From CAZMLC01 sp964567125 (GTDB lineage: Bacteria > Verrucomicrobiota > Kiritimatiellia > RFP12 > UBA1067), in the NCBI GenBank assembly GCA_964567125.1, contig CAZMLC010000061.1, forward strand, positions 1 to 17,447: a DNA stretch of 17,447 bases. The letters are read 5' to 3'. The position numbers were made by a program, and so were the translations under genes. Positions 7,329-13,570 of this stretch are shown here, piece after piece. The notes beneath the pieces were generated by a model, which worked only from the letters and a program-made list of their open reading frames with translations, made no database searches and was not told the origin of the DNA. Position 1 is the first letter of the stretch, and every line of letters begins with the position of its first letter.

Positions 7329-7414
7329 GTACAGCAGGACCTGCGGGCCTGCTGCATTGCGCACAAGCCCGCACCTTCGACTCATCCCAGCGGGTGCAGA
7401 AGCCCCCGCTGTAC
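7329..7414. repeat. Paired inverted hairpins (BIME-like element) between convergent genes
   Basis: An 86-base spacer element bounded by GTACAGC (7329-7335) and its complement GCTGTAC (7408-7414). The left unit folds as CAGCAGG/CCTGCTG (7332-7338, 7348-7354). The right unit folds as CAGCGGG/CCCGCTG (7388-7394, 7405-7411), extended by two further pairs around a tetraloop. Read outward to inward the two units look related (GTACAGC-purine-GG). A third pairing, GCGGGC/GCCCGC (7343-7348, 7367-7372), competes with the left hairpin. It lies past the stop codons of both the GH106 and ferritin genes and may also act as a terminator or 3' stabiliser, although no T-run follows. Confidence 0.55.
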
Positions 7415-7424
7415 GCAAATGCCC

Positions 7425-7919
7425 TTAGTTTTTACCGCGCTTGCCGAGGGTCTTGTCCGCCATGAAGAGCGCACCCTTCGATCCTGCGCTCATTTCAAGC
7501 ATCCAGATCACATCGGTGGCAGAGGCTTCTTCTTCGACCTGTTCGTTGATGAACCAGGTCAGCATGTTCTGCGTGGCATAGTCTTTTTCTTCAACCGCCA
7601 GCGTCATGATCTCGCCAATCCAGGCCGTGACCTTCTTCTCGTGAGCCAGCGATTCCTTGAACATCTCGAGGAGGTCTTTCCATTCGCCTTTCGGTTTTTC
7701 AATGGCGCCCAGTTCGACCTTTGCGCCCTGTTCCTGCAAATAGTGTGCAAACTTCAGGGCATGCCCCTGTTCTTCCTGGAACTGGATCGTGAACCAATTT
7801 GCAGCGCCCTTAAACCCCTTGTCCTGGGCATCGTTGGCCATCGCAAGGTAAAGATACGCGGAGAAAAACTCGCGGGTGATCTGGGCATTGATTGCTTTTG
7901 CTGTCTTTTTACTGATCAT
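7425..7919 (-). CDS. ftnA: Bacterial non-haem ferritin
   Basis: A 164-residue ferritin that oxidises Fe(II) and stores iron in a 24-subunit cytoplasmic shell. The ferroxidase ligands align with those of E. coli FtnA position for position: E17, Y24, E49, E50, H53, E94, E126, Q127, E129 and E130. The absence of a haem-binding methionine at position 52 (glycine here) separates it from bacterioferritin. AGGAG lies eight bases upstream of the start. The gene is monocistronic, convergent with the GH106 gene and divergent from tgt. No Fur-like box is obvious upstream. It is part of the iron/redox theme of the window. Confidence 0.95.
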   Translation of the reverse strand: MISKKTAKAINAQITREFFSAYLYLAMANDAQDKGFKGAANWFTIQFQEEQGHALKFAHYLQEQGAKVELGAIEKPKGEWKDLLEMFKESLAHEKKVTAWIGEIMTLAVEEKDYATQNMLTWFINEQVEEEASATDVIWMLEMSAGSKGALFMADKTLGKRGKN

Positions 7920-8002
7920 GATAGGCTCCTTTTTTGTTGTCTATATGCACTGACTAAGTATTGGACAGCGTAGCACATTCATCGCGCGCTGTCATGTGAA
8001 TT

Positions 8003-8024
8003 AAAGCCCCTTTTGAAGGGCTTT
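8003..8024. other. Hairpin in the ferritin/tgt divergent spacer
   Basis: AAAGCCC (8003-8009) and GGGCTTT (8018-8024) form a stem that can be extended to nine pairs with one bulged C. It lies between two outward-facing genes, with no long T-run after it on either strand, so a terminator role is doubtful. If ferritin transcription starts upstream of it, it would be a leader hairpin. Confidence 0.35.
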
Positions 8025-8099
8025 CGAAAACCACCACCCTGCGCGGTCCACCTCGGTCAATCACCCCGTCATTCCCTGCACGGTGCTGCGCCTTTCGTC

Positions 8100-8129
8100 T
8101 TGCGAAGCGACCCCTAACCATGCTACATT
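8100..8129 (+). promoter_or_regulatory. Candidate promoter of tgt-yajC operon
   Basis: TTGCGA (8100-8105), 18 bases, then TACATT (8124-8129) preceded by TGC, an extended -10. The predicted start near 8136 leaves only about six bases before the tgt ATG, and no ribosome-binding site is present, so the message may be nearly leaderless. Confidence 0.45.
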
Positions 8130-8141
8130 TCTTACCTTCAC

Positions 8142-9284
8142 ATGAGCATTGAAAAACAACCGATTTTACCGCCTGGAACCTTTGAGATTTTTAAGGAGGA
8201 CCGTCATTCCGGAGCACGTTTAGGCCGACTGTGGACCGCGCATGGCGCCATTGATACGCCGGTCTTCATGCCCGTCGGAACCCAAGCCACGGTCAAGGCG
8301 CTGGAACCGCGCGATCTAAACGATGCCTCGATCATCCTCGGCAACACCTATCACCTGCTGTTGCGTCCGGGCATGGAGGTGATGGCGGCCTGTGGCGGCC
8401 TCCACACCTTTATGGGCTGGAACAAGCCGATCTTAACCGATAGCGGAGGCTTCCAGGTCTTCAGTCTGAACAACCTTCGCAAGATCACGGAAGAGGGCGT
8501 CACCTTCAATTCGCATATCGATGGCGCCAAGTTTTTCCTCGGTCCCAAGGAATCCATGGAGGTTCAGCGTATTCTCGGTTCCGATATCGCCATGTGCTTT
8601 GATGAGTGCATGCCCTATCCCTGTGAATTCGATTACGCCAAAAAATCCGTGGCCAAGACGCTGAAGTGGGCCACGCAATGCCTGGAGCAACCGCGCGCAT
8701 CGGGTCAACTGGTCTTCGGTATCGTTCAAGGCGGTGAATTCACGCAGCTGCGCGAACACTGTGCGAACGAGCTGATTGCCATGAACTTTGACGGCTATGC
8801 GGTCGGCGGCGTCAGCGTGGGTGAACCCGAGAACATCATGCTGAAGGGCGTGGCGGATGGCTCGCGGCTCTTGCCGCGCGAAAAGCCGCGCTACGTCATG
8901 GGTCTTGGCGATATGTACCAAATGGCGGAATCGGTCGCCTGCGGAGTCGATATGTTCGACTGCGTCATTCCCACCCGCGTCGCGCGTCACGGGACCGCCT
9001 ACACGCGCACAGGATCCTATCCTGTCAAGGGCGGCGCCTACAAAACCGACATGCGCCCCGTCGAGGAAGGCTGCACCTGTTACTGCTGTCAGAATTTCTC
9101 GCGCGCCTATATCCGCCACCTGATCAATGTCGGCGAAATCCTCGGCGTGCGCCTGCTGACGATCCATAACATGCATCGTTATCTTGAATTTATGCGCGAA
9201 ATGCGCGAAGCTATTGCCAACGACGCATTCTCGGAATGGCGTAAAGCGCTGGCCATGACGCTGCGAAGCACCCCAACCTTTTAA
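8142..9284 (+). CDS. tgt: Queuine/preQ1 tRNA-guanine transglycosylase
   Basis: A 380-residue enzyme that swaps guanine-34 of GUN-anticodon tRNAs (Asp, Asn, His, Tyr) for preQ1 on the way to queuosine. It shows the TIM-barrel core with D100 in LTDSGGFQVFSL (general base), VFGIVQGG (191-198), the nucleophile D270 in GVDMFDCVIPTRVARHG, and the zinc site C311, C313, C316, H342 with spacing identical to the Zymomonas enzyme. Start at ATG 8142 has no Shine-Dalgarno sequence, and a candidate -10 lies only 12 bases upstream. yajC follows after 18 bases, a common pairing in bacteria. No queA or queuosine-synthesis gene lies in the window, so precursor supply is encoded elsewhere. Confidence 0.97.
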   Translation: MSIEKQPILPPGTFEIFKEDRHSGARLGRLWTAHGAIDTPVFMPVGTQATVKALEPRDLNDASIILGNTYHLLLRPGMEVMAACGGLHTFMGWNKPILTDSGGFQVFSLNNLRKITEEGVTFNSHIDGAKFFLGPKESMEVQRILGSDIAMCFDECMPYPCEFDYAKKSVAKTLKWATQCLEQPRASGQLVFGIVQGGEFTQLREHCANELIAMNFDGYAVGGVSVGEPENIMLKGVADGSRLLPREKPRYVMGLGDMYQMAESVACGVDMFDCVIPTRVARHGTAYTRTGSYPVKGGAYKTDMRPVEEGCTCYCCQNFSRAYIRHLINVGEILGVRLLTIHNMHRYLEFMREMREAIANDAFSEWRKALAMTLRSTPTF

Positions 9285-9302
9285 CAACACGCGAAAGGCA
9301 AA

Positions 9303-9638
9303 ATGATGAACACACTGATGATTGCACAACAAGCACAACAAGGCGGTATGGCCGGCTTCGGCGGCATGCTGCTCCCCATGGTCCTGGTTTTCGGTATTTT
9401 CTATTTCATGATGATCCGTCCGCAGCAGCGCAAGGAGAAGGAACGCCTGAAAATGATCACCGAGCTGCGCGCCGGCCAGCGCGTACTCTTCGCAGGTGGT
9501 TTTCTCGGCACCATCGTGGAGGTCAAGGAAAACACCTTCTTGGTTGAAGTCGCTTCAAAAGTAACGATCGAAATCGTCCGCGGCGCAGTCAATCGCGTCC
9601 TCAAAGACGATGAAAAACCGACGTTGGACGAACGCTAA
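9303..9638 (+). CDS. yajC: Sec translocase accessory subunit YajC
   Basis: A 111-residue inner-membrane protein associated with SecDF in the Sec translocon. It has a Gln/Gly-rich N-terminus, one membrane helix (about 21-38, LLPMVLVFGIFYFMMI), then the hallmark RPQQRKEKER and a C-terminal domain with GQRVLFAGGFLGTIVEV and KVTIEIVRGAVNRVL. Two adjacent ATGs are possible starts (9303, 9306), with GAAAGG about six bases upstream. It is 18 bases after tgt and 39 bases before the propeller lipoprotein. secD and secF, usual followers of yajC, are absent here. Confidence 0.95.
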   Translation: MMNTLMIAQQAQQGGMAGFGGMLLPMVLVFGIFYFMMIRPQQRKEKERLKMITELRAGQRVLFAGGFLGTIVEVKENTFLVEVASKVTIEIVRGAVNRVLKDDEKPTLDER

Positions 9639-9677
9639 TCCCGTATCCGCCCAGTGTCTCAACAGAGGAAGAACCCT

Positions 9678-10757
9678 ATGAACAAAGCACTCTTTGCGGG
9701 CCTTACCGCACTGACCGTGGCCAGTGGATGCGCCATGTTTGGCAGCTCCTCTTCGGAACTCAAGAACGCCTACAAGGCCTTTGATCTGAAGACGATTGCA
9801 GCCAATCCCGAAGCTGTCACGCTGTACAGCAATTGTGTCTATTTCTCCGTCAACAACTTCAAGTTGAATAAGTCGGGTAGCATCCTGCGTATTACGCCGG
9901 ATGACAAGCTCGAGCGCATCGTGAACCTGCCCAACCACAAGGATGGTTCGCGCGTCAGCCCGCTCGGTCTGGCCTGGGGACCGGATGGTCACCTCTATGT
10001 CTGCGACAATCAATTCTCCGATACGTCGTGGGGCAAGTCCTGCCTCTGGCGCATCGAGTTTGAGAAGGATATCCCCAAGCAGGCGCTGATCGTGGCGAAA
10101 GGCTTCAATCACATCAACGGCATTGCGGTGAAAGGCAATGAGATCTTTGTGACCGAGACGGTTCTCAAACGCCAGGGCGATACCACCTGGGGCGCGGTCT
10201 ACAAGTTCACCATGGCGGAACTCGCAGGCGTCAAGCCGCCGCTGACAATCAAGACGGATCCGTCTGATGCGCACTGTCTGCTGACCATCACGACGCAGAC
10301 CAAGAAGGGCTACCCCTTCAGCGCAAACGGACTGACCTTTGATCAGCAGGGCGATCTCTACATCTGCAGCTTCGGCGATGGCGTGCTCTGGAAAGCCACG
10401 CTTGATGCCGCCGGCAAGGTGCTCGAATGCAAGCCCTTTGTCGACACCAAGAAGACCGCAGGCCTGATCACGCTCGACGGCGCCCATTTCGATGAGACTG
10501 ATCAGGTGATCTGGGTCGCTGACCTGCTCGGCAATGCCATCGGCAAGGTCTGCACCAAGACCGGCAAAGCCACGCTGGTGGCCAAAGCGCCAGTCCCGAA
10601 TGACGGTCCGACCAGCGCGCTCGATACGCCTGCGGATGTGATCCGTCGCGGCAACAAGCTCTACGTGGTCAACTACAACCTCGGCTTCGATCCCCATGTG
10701 GCCACCGACGATCAGTCGATCTCGGTGATCTACCTCGATCCGCCGGCGATCAAGTAA
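9678..10757 (+). CDS. SMP-30/gluconolactonase-like beta-propeller lipoprotein
   Basis: A 359-residue predicted lipoprotein: signal peptide with a lipobox-like ASGC (C18) followed by a Ser-rich linker. The rest reads as a six-bladed propeller, with repeated blade motifs PLGLAWGPDGHLYVCDN, INGIAVKGNEIFVTET, ANGLTFDQQGDLYICSFGDGVLWKA, DGAHFDETDQVIWVAD and TPADVIRRGNKLYVVNYN. This is the SMP-30/gluconolactonase (SGL) or NHL-like class. Some members hydrolyse sugar lactones at a metal site, but the ligands cannot be assigned confidently here, so the activity is open. The ATG at 9678 is favoured over 9654 because GAGGAAG precedes it and the signal peptide starts there. It is probably the last gene of the tgt-yajC transcript, ending at a strong terminator. 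Confidence 0.8.
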   Translation: MNKALFAGLTALTVASGCAMFGSSSSELKNAYKAFDLKTIAANPEAVTLYSNCVYFSVNNFKLNKSGSILRITPDDKLERIVNLPNHKDGSRVSPLGLAWGPDGHLYVCDNQFSDTSWGKSCLWRIEFEKDIPKQALIVAKGFNHINGIAVKGNEIFVTETVLKRQGDTTWGAVYKFTMAELAGVKPPLTIKTDPSDAHCLLTITTQTKKGYPFSANGLTFDQQGDLYICSFGDGVLWKATLDAAGKVLECKPFVDTKKTAGLITLDGAHFDETDQVIWVADLLGNAIGKVCTKTGKATLVAKAPVPNDGPTSALDTPADVIRRGNKLYVVNYNLGFDPHVATDDQSISVIYLDPPAIK

Positions 10758-10776
10758 GCGTCTGTTCATCCAGTAG

Positions 10777-10805
10777 AAAAGGCCAACCGTCTGGTTGGCC
10801 TTTTT
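10777..10805. terminator. Strong bidirectional terminator between propeller gene and mnmA
   Basis: A perfect 12-bp stem, AAAAGGCCAACC with GGTTGGCCTTTT, around GTCT. T-runs follow on the plus strand (TTTTT) and the flanking A-run gives one on the minus strand, so it can end both convergent genes. It starts 19 bases after the propeller gene stop and 5 bases past the end of mnmA. Confidence 0.93.
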
Positions 10806-10809
10806 GCTT

Positions 10810-11895
10810 TTATGCGCGTACAATCGTGCCGCCGCCGACCACAACATCGCCCTCATAAAGCACCAGCGCCTGTCCCGGCGTGATGCCGAAGACTGGTTCC
10901 GCAAAGGTGACCGCCACGTCCGACCCCGCATCGCTCATGGTGCGGATCTGCGCGGCAACAGGCTTTTGCCGATAGCGCACCTGCGCGCTATACGTGGCAG
11001 CCCGGTCGGCTGCCACATGCCAGTAAAACGCCTGCGCCTCGCACTGCGTGCCATACGCTGCCTCCGGGCGGTCGCTGAGCACCACATCCCCGCTCTGCGC
11101 ATCGATCGCAATGATCTTAGCCGGCTTTCCAAGCGCTACGCCCAGGCCGCGGCGCTGACCGATCGTCAGCTGATGGATCCCGCCATGGCGTCCCACCACG
11201 CGGCCGGTCTCATCTTTCAATACGCCGCTGACCACCGTACCACCATAGCGGAGACGCAGCTGTTCGGCCACATGACCTTCAGGTCCCGCAAAGCAGACAT
11301 CCTGACTCTCGGCGCGCGCCGCGTTGACCAACCCGTACTGCTGCCCCAGCGCGCGCACCTCCGGCTTGCACAGTCCGCCGAGAGGAAACTGGATACGCGC
11401 CAGCATATCCGGCGTAAGGGCATGCAGAAAATAGCTCTGATCCTTGTTGGTGTCCACGCCGCGCAACAGACGCGGACGCTGCTGCGCATCCAGCGTGATG
11501 CGCGCATAATGGCCAGTCGCCACGTAGAACGCGCCGATCTGATCGGCGAAATCGAGCAGCGCGCGAAACTTCACCAGACGATTGCAGATCACGCAGGGAT
11601 TGGGTGTACGGCCCTCTGAAAAGATCTGCCAGCAGGGCTTTAAAACCGCACGTTCAAAAAGCGCGCGGCATTCGACAACGTGAAGGGGAATCTGCAACTG
11701 TTCCGCAACGCGCGTCGCCATGCCCACCGCATCTTCGCCGCCGCACGATTTTTGCGCCTCGGCATTTTCCTGCGGCTGCATCAGCAGCGTAACGCCGACA
11801 ACCTCATACCCTGCGTCGCGCAACAGCAGGGCCGTAACGGTTGAATCGATTCCCCCGGAGAGTCCGACCACGATTTTTTTAATGTTCTGCGCCAT
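10810..11895 (-). CDS. mnmA: tRNA 2-thiouridylase MnmA
   Basis: A 361-residue enzyme that thiolates uridine-34 of tRNA Lys, Glu and Gln using ATP and a sulfur relay. Visible: the PP-loop SGGIDS (13-18), TPNPCVICNRLVKF with the probable catalytic C104, ATGHYAR, the NKDQSYFLHAL segment, the second catalytic cysteine C201 in SQDVCFAG, GIHQLTIGQRRGLGV, and the C-terminal barrel ending TPGQALVLYEGDVVVGGG. The ATG at 11895 is chosen by family length over an upstream TTG at 11913; neither has a Shine-Dalgarno site. A 23-bp palindrome is embedded in the linker before VRYRQK. No cysteine desulfurase lies nearby. It is convergent with the propeller gene and divergent from vsr. Confidence 0.96.
   Translation of the reverse strand: MAQNIKKIVVGLSGGIDSTVTALLLRDAGYEVVGVTLLMQPQENAEAQKSCGGEDAVGMATRVAEQLQIPLHVVECRALFERAVLKPCWQIFSEGRTPNPCVICNRLVKFRALLDFADQIGAFYVATGHYARITLDAQQRPRLLRGVDTNKDQSYFLHALTPDMLARIQFPLGGLCKPEVRALGQQYGLVNAARAESQDVCFAGPEGHVAEQLRLRYGGTVVSGVLKDETGRVVGRHGGIHQLTIGQRRGLGVALGKPAKIIAIDAQSGDVVLSDRPEAAYGTQCEAQAFYWHVAADRAATYSAQVRYRQKPVAAQIRTMSDAGSDVAVTFAEPVFGITPGQALVLYEGDVVVGGGTIVRA
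10994..11016 (-). repeat. 23-bp palindromic element, copy 2 (in mnmA)
   Basis: Arms GTGGCAGCC (10994-11002) and GGCTGCCAC (11008-11016) around CGGTC on the plus strand. In the mnmA frame it encodes V-A-A-D-R-A-A-T (residues 294-301), in the variable linker of the C-terminal domain just before the conserved VRYRQK strand. Same arms, spacing and reading frame as the copies in the GH106 and vsr genes. Confidence 0.85.
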
Positions 11896-11901
11896 GTCTG
11901 C

Positions 11902-11907
11902 ATAGTA
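11902..11907 (-). promoter_or_regulatory. Possible -10 of mnmA giving a leaderless transcript
   Basis: TACTAT (complement of 11902-11907) lies six bases before the mnmA ATG, so transcription would start at the A of the start codon. The -35 region is poor (TTCCTC at 17 bases spacing). The absence of any Shine-Dalgarno sequence agrees with a leaderless message but does not prove it. Confidence 0.3.
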
Positions 11908-11958
11908 CTGCAAAAGGCAAATGCGAGGAAAGCAGAAATTCGCGCAAGGGGCACAGAC

Positions 11959-11987
11959 TCGACAAACGGTCTAAACTCCTTTACAAT
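11959..11987 (+). promoter_or_regulatory. Sigma70 promoter for vsr
   Basis: TCGACA (11959-11964) and TACAAT (11982-11987) are separated by exactly 17 bases, each one mismatch from consensus. Transcription would begin near 11994, giving a leader of about 40 bases that contains GAGGA at 12008-12012, rather far from the GTG start. Confidence 0.65.
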
Positions 11988-12034
11988 GCGAGCCACTTTG
12001 ATTGCTTTGAGGAACGAGTCGCACACTATCGTTC

Positions 12035-12571
12035 GTGAAACATCCCCCTACAACCGAAACCGCGCGTCACCGCAGCTGGAACATGAGCCGCGTACGCGCC
12101 AAGGATACGCAGCCCGAACGCATCGTGCGGCTCTGGCTGTGGCATCAAGGATTTCGTTACCGCAAGAACGACAAACGGCTGCCAGGGCATCCCGACATCG
12201 TCCTCTCGCGCTATCGGACCGTCATCGAGGTGCGCGGCTGTTTCTGGCACCGCCATGCCGATTGCCCGATCGCCACCCAGCCGCAAAGCAACAGCGCCTT
12301 CTGGTGGAAGAAATTCAGCCGCAACATCAACCGCGATCAGGAGACCGAACGGGCGCTGCGCGACTGCGGATGGAACGTGTTGATCGTCTGGGAGTGTGAA
12401 CTGGTGGCAGCCCGCCGGGCTGCCACGCTGGAACGTCTGCAGACGCAGATCTTGGCTATGCCACAGAAAGCCACAACGCGCGAACGCCAGCTCTATGCGC
12501 TGGAGACAACGCCGCCCGCAGAGGTTGCGGAAAGCGCAATCGGATACGGAGAGGAGACGCATGACGACTAA
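12035..12571 (+). CDS. vsr: Very short patch repair (Vsr) mismatch endonuclease
   Basis: A 178-residue endonuclease that nicks DNA 5' of the T in T:G mismatches arising from deaminated 5-methylcytosine. Visible: RSWNMSRVRAKDTQPE, GFRYRKNDKRLPGHPDIV with the metal-binding D54, the GCFWHRH core (68-74), FWWKKFSRNINRD, and GWNVLIVWECEL. C69, H74, C77 and C121 fit the structural zinc site. R67 occupies the place of an active-site histidine of the E. coli enzyme, a point to check. The start is GTG 12035, since a stop lies at 12008 and the only later ATG is inside the conserved region. No cytosine methyltransferase is adjacent, unlike most vsr loci. The tail (124-131) carries a 23-bp palindrome. 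The stop overlaps the next gene by 11 bases. Confidence 0.92.
   Translation: MKHPPTTETARHRSWNMSRVRAKDTQPERIVRLWLWHQGFRYRKNDKRLPGHPDIVLSRYRTVIEVRGCFWHRHADCPIATQPQSNSAFWWKKFSRNINRDQETERALRDCGWNVLIVWECELVAARRAATLERLQTQILAMPQKATTRERQLYALETTPPAEVAESAIGYGEETHDD
12404..12426 (+). repeat. 23-bp palindromic element, copy 3 (in vsr)
   Basis: Arms GTGGCAGCC (12404-12412) and GGCTGCCAC (12418-12426) around CGCCG; with the inner C/G bases the stem extends by one pair. It encodes V-A-A-R-R-A-A-T (residues 124-131) immediately after the conserved WECEL, where the Vsr fold ends. Same frame as the other two copies. Confidence 0.85.
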
Positions 12572-12920
12572 CAGGTATGGATGGCTTTTTCTCTCTTGCT
12601 GGATCGCTGCGCGCAGCTTCGCCAGCGCATTGGTAATCCCGGATCCCACGGTGCAAGCCGCCCACATTGTGCAGGAACGCACGCAGGGTCTGGTACGTGC
12701 AGGCAAGGGCGTAACGGAAGTTCCCTGGCAGCTGGGACAGTGCCTGCGACTTCCACTCGGACTGGCCGAGGTGCTCTTCTCGCCTTTGCCGGGCGTTGAA
12801 TTCAAAACCGGGCTTGAAGATCTGGGTGTCGGGGTGTTAGCGCCCTTTAAATTCGGCGTCGCTTTGTTCGAGATGCCGCGCGAAGTCTACTGCGGGTTTG
12901 CCGATACACTGAAGGAGTGA
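12561..12920 (+). CDS. Small secreted protein, unrecognised (possibly TIGR04073-like)
   Basis: A 119-residue protein with a signal peptide ending near residue 23 (ARSFASA) and no lipobox. The mature part contains two similar amphipathic blocks, GKGVTEVPWQLGQCLR (48-63) and KFGVALFEMPREVYCGF (97-113), each with a G-V...E-hydrophobic-P core and one cysteine, separated by hydrophobic, Gly/Pro-rich sequence. This pattern recalls the short exported TIGR04073 family of PVC bacteria, but I cannot confirm it. The start at 12561 has GAGGAG just upstream and lies inside vsr, overlapping it by 11 bases, so it is translated from the vsr message. rnhB, on the other strand, ends five bases away with no terminator visible between them. 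Confidence 0.7.
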   Translation: MTTNRYGWLFLSCWIAARSFASALVIPDPTVQAAHIVQERTQGLVRAGKGVTEVPWQLGQCLRLPLGLAEVLFSPLPGVEFKTGLEDLGVGVLAPFKFGVALFEMPREVYCGFADTLKE

Positions 12921-12925
12921 GCCAC

Positions 12926-13570
12926 CTACCACTCAAAACCGGGCAGGCACTGATCGACATCCTGGACCGGACGGAAGGTGTGCCGATGTTCCGGGCACGA
13001 GCCATGGCGGAAAAGTGCGGCGAGATGTTCGCTGACGCCATAGCCTTTATGCGCATTAAAGCCGTAACAGGGATAGAGTTCGTGCAACATGCACATGTGA
13101 CGGTCGCGCGTGACTTTTGCAATGACGCTGGCAGCGGCAATCAGAAAACTTTTACCATCCCCCTGTACAATGGCCGTTGAGGCGCACGGCAGCCCTTTCA
13201 CAGGCAGACCATCGACCAGGGCATGATCAACGTGAATATCGATCGCTTCAATGGCGCGGCGCATCGCGAGATGCGTTGCCACGAGAATATTCTTTTCATC
13301 GATCTCCTCCGCGCTGCACATCCCGACGGCCCAATGCACGCCTTCGCACCGCGTGAGAATCTCGAAAAAAAAGTCCCGCTGCCCCGGCGTCAGCTTTTTG
13401 GAATCATTCAAGTTAGCCAGTTGACCTGTATAGAGCGTATAGATCCATTCCGGCGCGATCGACACCGCACCGGCCACAACAGGTCCGGCCAAACAGCCAC
13501 GGCCCGCCTCGTCGACGCCGACTAAACATCCTGATGATTGGCTCCAATAGGCTGTTTCGTAAGCGAGCAT
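12926..13570 (-). CDS. rnhB: Ribonuclease HII
   Basis: A 214-residue enzyme that cuts RNA in RNA-DNA hybrids and starts removal of single ribonucleotides from DNA. The type 2 signature is complete: VGVDEAGRGCLAGPVVAGAV with D20 and E21, LNDSKKLTPGQRD, LVDG with D120, the QGDGK with D138, AAASVIAKVTRDRHM, and YGFNAHKGYGVSEHLAAL followed by HRHTFRP. The DEDD catalytic set is intact. Its ATG directly follows the mscS stop (TAA-ATG, no spacer) and has no clear ribosome-binding site of its own, so it is probably translated by coupling to mscS. It converges on the small secreted protein gene. Confidence 0.96.
   Translation of the reverse strand: MLAYETAYWSQSSGCLVGVDEAGRGCLAGPVVAGAVSIAPEWIYTLYTGQLANLNDSKKLTPGQRDFFFEILTRCEGVHWAVGMCSAEEIDEKNILVATHLAMRRAIEAIDIHVDHALVDGLPVKGLPCASTAIVQGDGKSFLIAAASVIAKVTRDRHMCMLHELYPCYGFNAHKGYGVSEHLAALFRHGSCPEHRHTFRPVQDVDQCLPGFEW

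Noticed and set aside
8433..9341. A 302-codon minus-strand frame
   Set aside because: It is antisense to tgt, which has all catalytic and zinc residues; the predicted product has no recognisable domain.
9555..10931. A 458-codon minus-strand frame
   Set aside because: It is antisense to yajC and the propeller lipoprotein, whose families and signals are clear, and it also crosses the strong terminator at 10777-10805. It is a shadow frame caused by codon bias.
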